64,000 bases of DNA from Phascolarctobacterium sp. GTDB taxonomy: Bacteria > Bacillota > Negativicutes > Acidaminococcales > Acidaminococcaceae. Shown piece by piece: positions 56,532-63,705 of this stretch. Position numbers and translations under genes: made by a program. The DNA is taken from contig SFCN01000001.1 in NCBI GenBank assembly GCA_004558595.1, forward strand, positions 13,040 to 77,039, written 5' to 3'. Numbering within the stretch: position 1 is the first letter of the stretch; each line of letters starts with the position of its first letter. The notes beneath the pieces are model-generated. The model was not told the origin of the DNA and searched no databases. It was given only the letters and a program-made list of their open reading frames with translations.

Positions 56532-57671
56532 TTAGTACAGCAGCTTGTTAGCGATAACCAAACGTTGAATTTGGTTAGTGCCTTCGTAGATTTGCATGAT
56601 CTTAGCGTCACGCATCATCTTCTCAACGGGGTATTCCTTGGTGTAGCCATAGCCACCCATTACTTGGACAGCATCAGTGGTAACCTGCATAGCCACGTCA
56701 GCAGCATAGCATTTTGCCATAGCGGCTTCCTTGGAGAATTCCATGCCTTGATCACGCATCCAGCAAGCCTTTTGAACCAGCAAGCGAGCAGTTTCAACCT
56801 TCATAGCCATATCAGCCAGCATTGCTTGTACCATTTGGAAGGAAGCGATGGGTTGACCGAATTGACGGCGCTCCTTAGCATATTTCACAGCGCAGTCCAG
56901 AGCGGCTTGAGCGATACCAACGGATACAGCGCCAACAAAGGGACGAGCGCTGTCCAGAGTATTCATAGCGATGCGGAAGCCTTCACCCTCGCGGCCTACG
57001 CGATAGGATTCGGGAATAACGACATCCTGCAGTACCAGCTCGCAGGTATTGGAGGGACGAATGCCCATCTTGTTCTCTTTCTTGCCAACGCTGAAGCCCG
57101 GAGTATCCTTGGGAACGATGAAGGCGGTCAAGCCACGGATGCCGCCGGTTTTACGGGTGTTAGCGAATACCAGGAAAATCTCTGCCAAGCCACCATTGGT
57201 GATGAACATTTTGGTACCGTTCAGAGTATAGGTGCCATCTTCCTTATTCTTTTCAGCGCGAGTGGAAACGCCGCCAGCGTCGCTGCCAGCGCCGGGCTCG
57301 GTCAAAGCGAAGGCAGCCAAACCACCATTGTTCAGCACGTCGCAGTACATTTTCTTTTGCTCATCGGTACCAGCAAGCAGCACGGGCACAGTAGCCAGGC
57401 TGTTCGCAGCCAAGGAGGTAGCGACACCGGCGCAGCCCTTGCCCAGCTCTTCATAAATAGTAGCGATAGCGATGCTGTCCAGACCAGGGCCATCCAGCTC
57501 TTCCGGTACGATTACATTGAGTAAGCCCATTTCGTTGGCCTTTTCCATGAGGCCATCACGCCAATGGTTTTGTTCGTCCATTTCAGCGGCGTAGGGAGTA
57601 ATTTCCTTTTCAACGAACTCCCGCACCATTTCCTGTAGTTCTAATTGTTCCTCGTTTAATGCAAAATCCAT
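56532..57671 (-). CDS. Acyl-CoA dehydrogenase
   Basis: A 379-residue flavoprotein: FALTEPGAGSDAGGVSTRAEK, TFITNGG-type motif FITNGGLAEIFLVFA, FGQPIASFQMVQAMLADMAMK, and catalytic Glu in IYEGTNQIQRLVI. Butyryl/short-chain type dehydrogenases of anaerobes look like this; chain length is inference. ATG at 57671 six bases after GGAGG. A thioesterase gene lies just upstream. Confidence 0.92.
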   Translation of the reverse strand: MDFALNEEQLELQEMVREFVEKEITPYAAEMDEQNHWRDGLMEKANEMGLLNVIVPEELDGPGLDSIAIATIYEELGKGCAGVATSLAANSLATVPVLLAGTDEQKKMYCDVLNNGGLAAFALTEPGAGSDAGGVSTRAEKNKEDGTYTLNGTKMFITNGGLAEIFLVFANTRKTGGIRGLTAFIVPKDTPGFSVGKKENKMGIRPSNTCELVLQDVVIPESYRVGREGEGFRIAMNTLDSARPFVGAVSVGIAQAALDCAVKYAKERRQFGQPIASFQMVQAMLADMAMKVETARLLVQKACWMRDQGMEFSKEAAMAKCYAADVAMQVTTDAVQVMGGYGYTKEYPVEKMMRDAKIMQIYEGTNQIQRLVIANKLLY

Positions 57672-57736
57672 CATGTCCTCCTTAATTAACTTGCGTGCTC
57701 TCCGCAGTCTTCTCCCTTACCAAATCAACCCTTGAG

Positions 57737-58183
57737 TCACCACTTGGCGGGTATTTCTTCAAAGCGTCCCACGATAAACATGGTTGTCAGAATCGTGGCC
57801 ATCAGCCTATCCTCATCATCATACATTTCAGCCTCGATTACCATGGTTGTATGTCCATGATGGCGGACCCTACTCCTAACGTAGACCCGACCCGCGCTAT
57901 GCACATTCCTGATAAAGTTCATGCTGAAATTCAGCGTGGCTACTGCTGCGCCCACACTGGCACCGGTAACTCCCAAAACGGAATCAGCCAGCGCTGTAAA
58001 AACACCACCATGGCAAATACCACGATGATTAAAATGCTTTTGTGGGTCAATATCTATACTTACCACTGCCCCACCGCAGGTTATTTCATCAATATGCACA
58101 CCAAAATTGTTCATAAAGGAATTATAACCATACATTTTGCGAATATAGGCAGGAACATCTTTTACCTGTTCCACCAAAGCCAT
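57737..58183 (-). CDS. PaaI-family hotdog thioesterase
   Basis: A 148-residue hotdog protein with HFNHRGICHGGVFTALADSVLGVTGAS (active-site HGG-Asp pattern). PaaI-type enzymes hydrolyse acyl- or aryl-CoA thioesters. 66 bases upstream of the acyl-CoA dehydrogenase, so likely co-transcribed. Confidence 0.85.
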   Translation of the reverse strand: MALVEQVKDVPAYIRKMYGYNSFMNNFGVHIDEITCGGAVVSIDIDPQKHFNHRGICHGGVFTALADSVLGVTGASVGAAVATLNFSMNFIRNVHSAGRVYVRSRVRHHGHTTMVIEAEMYDDEDRLMATILTTMFIVGRFEEIPAKW

Positions 58184-58271
58184 CGCCTTCTTTCCAACGG
58201 ACGCAAATACTTATGTCATTATATCTCCGTTATTTTACCACAATTTTGCAATTAACTCAAGATTTTTATGC

Positions 58272-58316
58272 AAAAAAAGGGCCGAAAGGAAAGCTATTTT
58301 CTTTCCCTTCGGCCTA
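58272..58316 (-). terminator. Terminator of glnA
   Basis: Minus strand AGGCCGAAGGGAAAG / CTTTCCTTTCGGCC, loop AAAATAG, followed by CTTTTTTT. Confidence 0.92.
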
Positions 58317-58347
58317 TTGCTGTTAAAAAATCACTTTAAGTGACTAA

Positions 58348-60255
58348 TTAGTCAATAATGTTTTGTTTATAATCATGATAAAGAGCCTTCAGCTCCTCCA
58401 TTACAGCGCACATTTCAATCTTCAAATTGGAGGCTGCGTCGTAATCTCCGGCAGCTATCGCACGACGAATACTAGTAAAGAGGCTCTTTTCTTCAAAGGA
58501 ATCCTTGGCCAAGCGTGCACGCAGCACTTGAATCTTATGCCACAGCGCCAGATCGCAGTCCGTGGAGCTTTCAGGGCTGTGTAGCTTCTTCATATCGACC
58601 ACAGCTTGGTAGTATTCGGGAATCAGGCGGGTCAAAAGTTCCGTAGTCCAACGAATTAAAGCGCCCTGACGGAAGGATTCGATATATTCCTTGCGCAGGA
58701 TATTGCCCTGAGTCAGCACTGCCACCTTCTCGGGATATTGGTCGAAGGCCTTCAGGTTTTCCCAGACAGTCGCGGGAGGCTCGCCAAAGAGCTTGCTGCG
58801 CTCCTCCGCAGTGAAGTCCTCGAAGACATCCTCTTCGGTGCGGTATTGACGGTCCTTTTCTAAATAGAAGCCCTCTTCACCGGCAGCCTTGGAGATTTCC
58901 TTTTCTAGAGCAGCCAAATCCTTGCCGGATTCCACACAGGCCTTGATGCCGTCTAGGCAGGACAGATAGAAAGCGGCGATAGCGATGTAAGTATTGGTAT
59001 AGGGGTTAGGAGAACGCATCTCGATGCGAGTAGCCTTCGGATTATCCAAGTCACGGATCAGTCCGGCCAGAATGGTTCTGTTCCGGGACGGATTATCAGG
59101 GCTCATGCCAAGGCTGGTAACAATGCAAACCGGCGCTTCAAAGCCGGGTTTCAGACGGTTCAAGGAGTCGATGGTGCAGGAAATAAAGGGATTGGTCACC
59201 TCGTAGTTTTTCAGGAGGCCCATCAAAGCGCCATAGCCAATAGCGGACAGGAATTCCTTGTGCATATCCTTAGGAGAGAACAGGTTGACGATTTTGCCGT
59301 TCTTCAGCTTAGCCGCCATGCCCACATGGGTATGCTCGCCACTGCCTGCTACGCCCGGAATAGGCTTAGCCTGGAAGGAAACCTCGAGGCCATTCATACG
59401 GAATACTTCCTTAACGATGATGCGAGCCAAAATCTCGTTATCGCCGGTCTGTACGCCGCTGGCGAACTTCCAGTCCACCTCCAGCTGCTCCATAACGTGA
59501 GTCATGTGACCGGAGCCATCGATTTGACCCTTAACGCCGCCACATTCCTTATGTCCCATTTCCGGCTCCAAGCCGTACAGATCCAGAATCTCCACGGTTT
59601 GCTCTAGGGCAGTGCGCACGTTGCCACGGGTACGCTGCCAATATTGCTCCTGCATCATTTGAGAGGAGCTCAGCGCTTCAATGGGAGCGTCCTCGCGAGG
59701 AGATTTTACCCAAAACTCCAGCTCGGTAGCGCTGGTAAAGATCAGTTTTTCAATATCATTAGCATTGATATGCTCCAGGCCAGGAATCACCGGATGCTTT
59801 TTGAAGAGCTCCATGATCTCGCCTTCCACATAATCAAGGGTATTCTTTAAAATAGAACGGGAGTCGACGAAATTACCATTATGCAGCAAATAGCAGGGAA
59901 TGCGCAGGGTACCGATCATTCTGCCGTTTGCAGCATCAAAATGCTCGTAGTTATAATCTACAAACCAATTTACAGTTTTATCCACAACCATGTCCACGCG
60001 AGCATTGTTCAAGGTGGCAATGCCGGTGAGTACAACGGAGGAGCCGTCGGTTTGAGCAGCGCTGCCCTCCAGGAAGCTCTCCATATCCTCTAAGAAAATC
60101 TTCATGGGGATTTTTTCATCGGTATCGTTGCCAGCGAAATCAACGCCCATCAAGGAAACGAATTTAACCTCCGGATGCAGGGACAGCAAAGCACGTAAAT
60201 CCTGCTCGTTTTGTTGTTCAGGTTTAATTACATACAATAATTCCTTATTATTCAT
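58348..60255 (-). CDS. glnA: Glutamine synthetase with C-terminal extension
   Basis: 635 residues. The GS core (about 1-460) has FTSATELEFWVK, KECGGVKGQIDGSGH, GVAGSGEHTHVGMAAKL, and RIEMRSPNPYTNTYIAIAAF, with the Glu/His metal ligands and Arg substrate residues in place. About 170 residues beyond the usual C-terminus carry a helical tail (VLRARLAKDSFEEKSLFTSIRRAIAA). Start at 60255 (MNNKELLYVI); the nearest SD-like GGAG is 24 bases upstream but an intervening hairpin GCAGCCTAGGCTGC-type may shorten the distance; a TTG at 60291 would add 12 residues. It makes glutamine from Glu and ammonia. Confidence 0.9.
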   Translation of the reverse strand: MNNKELLYVIKPEQQNEQDLRALLSLHPEVKFVSLMGVDFAGNDTDEKIPMKIFLEDMESFLEGSAAQTDGSSVVLTGIATLNNARVDMVVDKTVNWFVDYNYEHFDAANGRMIGTLRIPCYLLHNGNFVDSRSILKNTLDYVEGEIMELFKKHPVIPGLEHINANDIEKLIFTSATELEFWVKSPREDAPIEALSSSQMMQEQYWQRTRGNVRTALEQTVEILDLYGLEPEMGHKECGGVKGQIDGSGHMTHVMEQLEVDWKFASGVQTGDNEILARIIVKEVFRMNGLEVSFQAKPIPGVAGSGEHTHVGMAAKLKNGKIVNLFSPKDMHKEFLSAIGYGALMGLLKNYEVTNPFISCTIDSLNRLKPGFEAPVCIVTSLGMSPDNPSRNRTILAGLIRDLDNPKATRIEMRSPNPYTNTYIAIAAFYLSCLDGIKACVESGKDLAALEKEISKAAGEEGFYLEKDRQYRTEEDVFEDFTAEERSKLFGEPPATVWENLKAFDQYPEKVAVLTQGNILRKEYIESFRQGALIRWTTELLTRLIPEYYQAVVDMKKLHSPESSTDCDLALWHKIQVLRARLAKDSFEEKSLFTSIRRAIAAGDYDAASNLKIEMCAVMEELKALYHDYKQNIID

Positions 60256-60310
60256 GATTGTGCGCAGCCTAGGGCTGCTCTCCTTTCTCAATACTCCCTA
60301 AATAACGACA

Positions 60311-60367
60311 GAAAAAACAAAAAGACCTTTTCAAGCAGGGCCCACTTCACCCCATCTTAAAAAAGTC
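60311..60367 (-). promoter_or_regulatory. Attenuator/terminator hairpin in the glnA leader
   Basis: Minus strand arms GACTTTTTTAAG (60356-60367) and CTTGAAAAGGTC (60324-60335) pair over 12 bp (two G-U), with an inner GGGG...GGGCCC part, then TTTTTGTTTTTTC. It begins about 14 bases after the predicted transcription start and ends about 56 bases before the glnA ATG, so it can stop leader transcripts. The antiterminating factor is not visible. Confidence 0.7.
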
Positions 60368-60387
60368 CTCGTTGACTGTACAGAGTA

Positions 60388-60421
60388 ATTATATCAAGTA
60401 AAGCTGGCTTTGTCCAGCTTT
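60388..60421 (-). promoter_or_regulatory. glnA promoter overlapping a palindrome
   Basis: Minus strand TGGACA (60411-60416), 17 bases, TATAAT (60388-60393). The -35 sits inside an 8-bp inverted repeat AAAGCTGG/CCAGCTTT (60400-60421), which is a likely operator. On the plus strand the same repeat is followed by TTTTTG, but no plus-strand gene ends here. Confidence 0.75.
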
Positions 60422-60502
60422 TTGTGGGGAGGAAAGATTCATATAGCCGTCTTAAAGCGCAATGTTTAAGCATCCAAGCCTATAAATTTAACACACATAC
60501 TT

Positions 60503-60522
60503 CGCCTAACTAGTAGGTATTT
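60503..60522 (-). other. Cas12a-handle-like hairpin just after the gene
   Basis: Minus strand AATACCTACTAGTTAGGC, 15 bases past the stop, has CCTA/TAGG around CTAGT, and compares with the Cas12a repeat 3' end AATTTCTACT...GTAGAT at AAT, CTACT and TAG. Single copy, four-base stem, no spacer-repeat array. Chance similarity is quite possible. Confidence 0.25.
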
Positions 60523-60531
60523 AGATATTTA

Positions 60532-62145
60532 TTAGGAGCTTATGCCCTGCTCCTTGAGAAAGCTAAGCCACTGATTTTGGGTTAGCATAAAATCTACTTT
60601 GTCCAAGTTTTGGGCTCGGTGGATGCGCTGTAACATGAGGCATCCCTTTAAAGCAAGCAAATAGGCCTTGGACGCATGCTTTGGTTCTCCTTCTCCATTG
60701 CTGGGCAATGCGAAAAAGACGCAGCCAATTTGATTGGCATAGCCCGCTAAGCCCACTACCTTGGGCGCTAGCTGGTAGCCATTGAGCAGTCCTCCCGGCT
60801 CTTTAGGCTCGCGCTTTTTAAGCGCTAGATAGTTTAGCTTATGCGCCAAATTAAGCGCAAACTGCATATAGAGCTTGGGCGCACGCACCCTGTCTCGCTT
60901 ATTTTTGCTCAAGTCCTCTAGCACTACGATTGCATCGTATTTTAAGATGAGTTTACTGAGCTCGCTTACCAGCGCAGCCATGTAGCCCAAGCGAAGGTTC
61001 TTGATTTTTTCCATTTGCAGCCAGTTTCTTTGGGCCTCAATCCGTTCTTCTTCACGCAGCGCCAGGGCTTGATAATAATTATAGCTATTGAATTCGTTAT
61101 AAACCTTTTGGTAGACAATTTTTCCATCAGGGCTCACTATAACGACCTCGGCCAAATTGTCGCCGCCTAAATACACGCCAATGCTGTTCACTTGCTTAGC
61201 CTTGAGCAGCGCTCGCATATCCTTGTTAAAGCTATAGTCGTTCCCTGTGCAGCGATAGTTAATGGCTATAGGGAAATGGGCAAGCATTTGCTCCTGCGTA
61301 TAGCGTTTATCCTTGATAATATCTTGGGCCGCTTTTTTCCATTTTACCTTGCCTTGATCCATGAGCAGAGCCGCTTCTGGCAATAGTTCCTTGGTTTTAC
61401 CATTTAAGTATTGGCTGATATTACGCACTATCTCGGCAGGCAGTGGATTATGATCGTGATCTAGTTTGTTAACGATAACACTGCCCTGCTTATGGCTTAC
61501 CATAGCAGGCGCTGAAGCAGGACGGTAGTACACTTCTACGCCGCCTAAAAGCTTCAAGATGCGTTCTTCTTTATTTATCTCATTGAACAAGGCGCGCCAC
61601 AGCTGGGTTTGCTCGTCCTCTACCTCTGGATTTAAGGAGCTTTTAATAAAATCCTTATTTTCTAGACGAAAAAGGAATAAATCCCCTGCTTCCACCAGAT
61701 CTTCAACACTGGCTTCAGCGATTTTTTGCCAACGTAGTCCATAGGTAAATTCGTTCACATGGGTAATAAATTCTGTCCAAGATTCATAATCAAGGGTTTC
61801 TCTCAGCTTGGACATATCAAAGAAGCTAAAGTCCTTGTAGGCTTTAATAAAGCGTTTAGCTAGGTCTATGCGCTGGGCGAGCGCCGCTTTATACCCTGCC
61901 TCATCCCCTGTTTTGGTCAAATATTGTTTCAGATAGGGAACATTCTCAGGCTCACGCTCTCGCAGCTTCCCATTTTGCACATAGTATTTTTGCTCGAAAT
62001 CTGCTCTTGTAACCATTAAGGCTGCGCTAAATTGCTCCCCATCCAAAACTACTTCACTGGCGCCGTCCACAAATTTTTGCAAGATCATTTTGGAAAATAC
62101 CACGGCCGGCATGCCCTTGATGAAGTCAAAGGCTTTATAGACCAT
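60532..62145 (-). CDS. Cas12a-like segment C: PI, WED-III, dead RuvC, Nuc deleted
   Basis: 537 residues from an ATG ten bases after the TAA, without a clear ribosome site. Pre-crRNA-processing residues are retained: Arg208 (VYYRPAS), His218 (VSHKQGSVIVNK), Lys227 and Lys278 (DIIKDKRY), equivalents of Acidaminococcus R790, H800, K809, K860. RuvC-I reads SIGVYLGGDNL where Cas12a has GIDRGERNL: Asp908 is Tyr325. RuvC-II Glu is kept (AIVVLEDLS, Glu410). RuvC-III has KHASKAYLLALKG for DANGAYHIALKG: Asp1263 is His490. The Nuc domain is absent, FFALPSNGEGEPKHAS bridging directly. Bridge-helix Trp375 is kept. Position equivalent to PAM-reading K607 is Ala14. Confidence 0.85.
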   Translation of the reverse strand: MVYKAFDFIKGMPAVVFSKMILQKFVDGASEVVLDGEQFSAALMVTRADFEQKYYVQNGKLREREPENVPYLKQYLTKTGDEAGYKAALAQRIDLAKRFIKAYKDFSFFDMSKLRETLDYESWTEFITHVNEFTYGLRWQKIAEASVEDLVEAGDLFLFRLENKDFIKSSLNPEVEDEQTQLWRALFNEINKEERILKLLGGVEVYYRPASAPAMVSHKQGSVIVNKLDHDHNPLPAEIVRNISQYLNGKTKELLPEAALLMDQGKVKWKKAAQDIIKDKRYTQEQMLAHFPIAINYRCTGNDYSFNKDMRALLKAKQVNSIGVYLGGDNLAEVVIVSPDGKIVYQKVYNEFNSYNYYQALALREEERIEAQRNWLQMEKIKNLRLGYMAALVSELSKLILKYDAIVVLEDLSKNKRDRVRAPKLYMQFALNLAHKLNYLALKKREPKEPGGLLNGYQLAPKVVGLAGYANQIGCVFFALPSNGEGEPKHASKAYLLALKGCLMLQRIHRAQNLDKVDFMLTQNQWLSFLKEQGISS

Positions 62146-62154
62146 TTTTTCGTA

Positions 62155-62406
62155 TTAAGGTTGCTGAGGCTTATGCTTGGCAGCCAAGCTTTCAAAGTCT
62201 ATTTGCGCTCCCTGTCTTCTCACACCCAAATAGAACTCCTCTTGCCTCTTTAAGATGGTCACTAGATAGGCCGATTCTTTATTTACGTCCCAGCCCTTGC
62301 CAAAGGCAGCGCAGTCAAAAAACATTCTGATTTTGTCCTGTTTATAGGGCTTGCGGGTCAGGTAGTTCCGCGCTTTGGCGTATAGCTCGGGGACACTGGC
62401 CAGCAC
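62155..62406 (-). CDS. Cas12a-like segment B: WED-II
   Basis: 83 residues if started at the GTG two codons after the TGA. It aligns with Cas12a WED-II: LYAKARNYLTRKPY (YNKARNYATKKPY), GKGWDVNKESA (ASGWDVNKEKN) and EEFYLGV. The residue equivalent to Acidaminococcus Ser542 (a PAM-side position) is Lys; the K548 equivalent is kept. No convincing ribosome site precedes it. Ends at TAA. Confidence 0.7.
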   Translation of the reverse strand: MLASVPELYAKARNYLTRKPYKQDKIRMFFDCAAFGKGWDVNKESAYLVTILKRQEEFYLGVRRQGAQIDFESLAAKHKPQQP

Positions 62407-62409
62407 CTC

Positions 62410-63546
62410 TCAGGCTTCAGAGCAAGCAAGGGACAAGTTGGGCTGCTGAGTCTCTTTACGCAGTACTTGTTTGATAAAGCGCCGTAGAGCTAGTACTGAC
62501 GTCAGATATTCCTTAATTGATACGATGCTAGCTGCCTCTTGCTCTTTAAAGATGAGAGCTTGAGTAGCAGTTTTAACAGTCTCTTGCTTAGCTGCATACT
62601 CTTGCCAAAGCTCTGCTTCGCATTGGCTAAAGGCTTGCTCCACGGAGGCTAGCAACTGTGCTAGCTCCCCTTGAAGTCGCTCTACTGCTGCTTGCATCTC
62701 TGCATATTCGCTAAACTCCTCAGTCTTGCGCTCCTCTACGCTGAGCACTTGCTTTTGCAGCGCTTTCAGCTTCAGTGGCACACCCTGCAACTTCTCTGGT
62801 AGCTTATGCTCAGCGTACAGCCTCCGCAGCTGCTTATTTATTCGTCCAATAGCTTGGTTATAGCTATCGATTTGGCTTTGTACAAAGCATTTGTTGTAGC
62901 CGTTCACATCTAAAAAGGCAAAAGCAAATTTGTCTTGCAAGTCCAACCCTGCCTGAGCGTATTGCTTCAATAAGCGTAGATTTGCCAGATAAGTAGGAAA
63001 ATTAATGTGCACTATGCGGTAAGCAATGGTTGTTCTTCTCACTTCATGACCAAAATAGGCTTTTTTATAGGCAAAATAATCTGTTAACACTGTAGTAAAG
63101 CGCAAATATTGGGCCACCGCCCTCACTTCAGCTTCATTTTGCGCTGCCTCCGCCGCCATTTTTATGGCTTTGGTCGGATTAGTAATACTCTTGTAATCGC
63201 TATGCTTCGTTAGCAGCTTTGCCACTGCTTTACGCATTTCTGCTTGCTGCTTGACAAGAACTTTACGCAAACCTTCACTATTTATACTATCCTGTTTAGA
63301 TTCTATAGCATCGGACAAAGGCTGCCAGTCCAAATTAACAACACTGGTCAACGCCTTTTCCACAAATGTTGCATCCACACGACGCAGCGCTTCTCGCACT
63401 GTTTCCCAGCTCTCGCTACGTTCTAGATCACGCTCTAGCACGCCCGATTTTGCCAGCTGCTCCATAGTCCCATACATGGGCTCTAGCCTGAAGCGCAGTG
63501 TTTTTATTAAACTGTTCCTTCTAGTGAAGCTGTCAAAAATCGACAT
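62410..63546 (-). CDS. Cas12a-like segment A: WED-I and REC lobe
   Basis: 378 residues. The N terminus aligns with Cas12a: FTRRNSLIKTLRFRLEPMYGTMEQLAKSGVLE corresponds to the WED-I/REC1 start, with the KTLRF motif at 15-19; TIAYRIVHINFPTYLANL (174-191) matches TAIPHRIVQDNFPKF; SQIDSYNQAIGRIN (224-237) matches TQIDLYNQLLGGIS. REC2 after about residue 240 is shortened by about 100 residues and reads as coiled-coil. GAGG lies seven bases before the ATG. It ends at TGA; the same frame continues. Confidence 0.8.
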   Translation of the reverse strand: MSIFDSFTRRNSLIKTLRFRLEPMYGTMEQLAKSGVLERDLERSESWETVREALRRVDATFVEKALTSVVNLDWQPLSDAIESKQDSINSEGLRKVLVKQQAEMRKAVAKLLTKHSDYKSITNPTKAIKMAAEAAQNEAEVRAVAQYLRFTTVLTDYFAYKKAYFGHEVRRTTIAYRIVHINFPTYLANLRLLKQYAQAGLDLQDKFAFAFLDVNGYNKCFVQSQIDSYNQAIGRINKQLRRLYAEHKLPEKLQGVPLKLKALQKQVLSVEERKTEEFSEYAEMQAAVERLQGELAQLLASVEQAFSQCEAELWQEYAAKQETVKTATQALIFKEQEAASIVSIKEYLTSVLALRRFIKQVLRKETQQPNLSLACSEA

Positions 63547-63573
63547 GGTGGTACCTCGAAAACAAATCTTTAT

Positions 63574-63596
63574 ATCTAGTCTTACAACAGAACATT
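63574..63596 (-). other. Possible degenerate direct-repeat/handle upstream of segment A
   Basis: Minus strand 63596-63574 starts AAT, contains TTCTGTT, GTAA, GAC and ends TAGAT, like a Cas12a crRNA 5' handle with an interrupted six-pair stem. It lies in the leader 28 bases before the ATG. A single copy; could be an autoregulatory guide-like RNA or chance. Confidence 0.25.
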
Positions 63597-63611
63597 TCCC
63601 TACCTAGCAAG

Positions 63612-63662
63612 CACCACGCCTTAGGCGGGGTGTATTTTATATATAGATTAAACTGTGAACAA
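63612..63662 (-). promoter_or_regulatory. Promoter and 5' hairpin of the Cas12a-like gene
   Basis: Minus strand TTGTTC (63657-63662), 17 bases, TAAAAT (63634-63639). Just after the -10 is CACCCCGCC-TAA-GGCGTGGTG (63612-63632), a nine-position stem with one mismatch at the likely transcript start, either an operator or a 5' stem-loop. An intact promoter would argue the locus is still transcribed. Confidence 0.5.
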
Positions 63663-63705
63663 TGAAGTACAATAGGCAACTTACCTTATCCTGTCTAAAT
63701 ATACT

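Larger units (their letters stand above)
60532..63546 (-). pseudogene. Cas12a-derived, nuclease-dead gene interrupted by two in-frame stops
   Basis: Three open segments at 63546-62410, 62406-62155 and 62145-60532 are all in one reading frame, separated by TGA (62412-62410) and TAA (62157-62155). Similarity to Cas12a continues across both stops: PQQP-stop-YEKMVYKAF aligns with TSEGFDKMYYDYF of the Acidaminococcus protein. Ignoring the stops gives about 1004 codons against about 1300 for Cas12a, the difference being the absent Nuc domain and a shorter REC2. There are no frameshifts. The stops fall near the REC2/WED-II and WED-II/PI boundaries. Either a pseudogene, a set of separate polypeptides, or read-through. 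Confidence 0.85.

Noticed and set aside
60400..60425. Plus-strand terminator AAAGCTGG-N6-CCAGCTTTTTG
   Set aside because: No plus-strand gene ends here; the palindrome covers the minus-strand glnA -35 and is better read as an operator.
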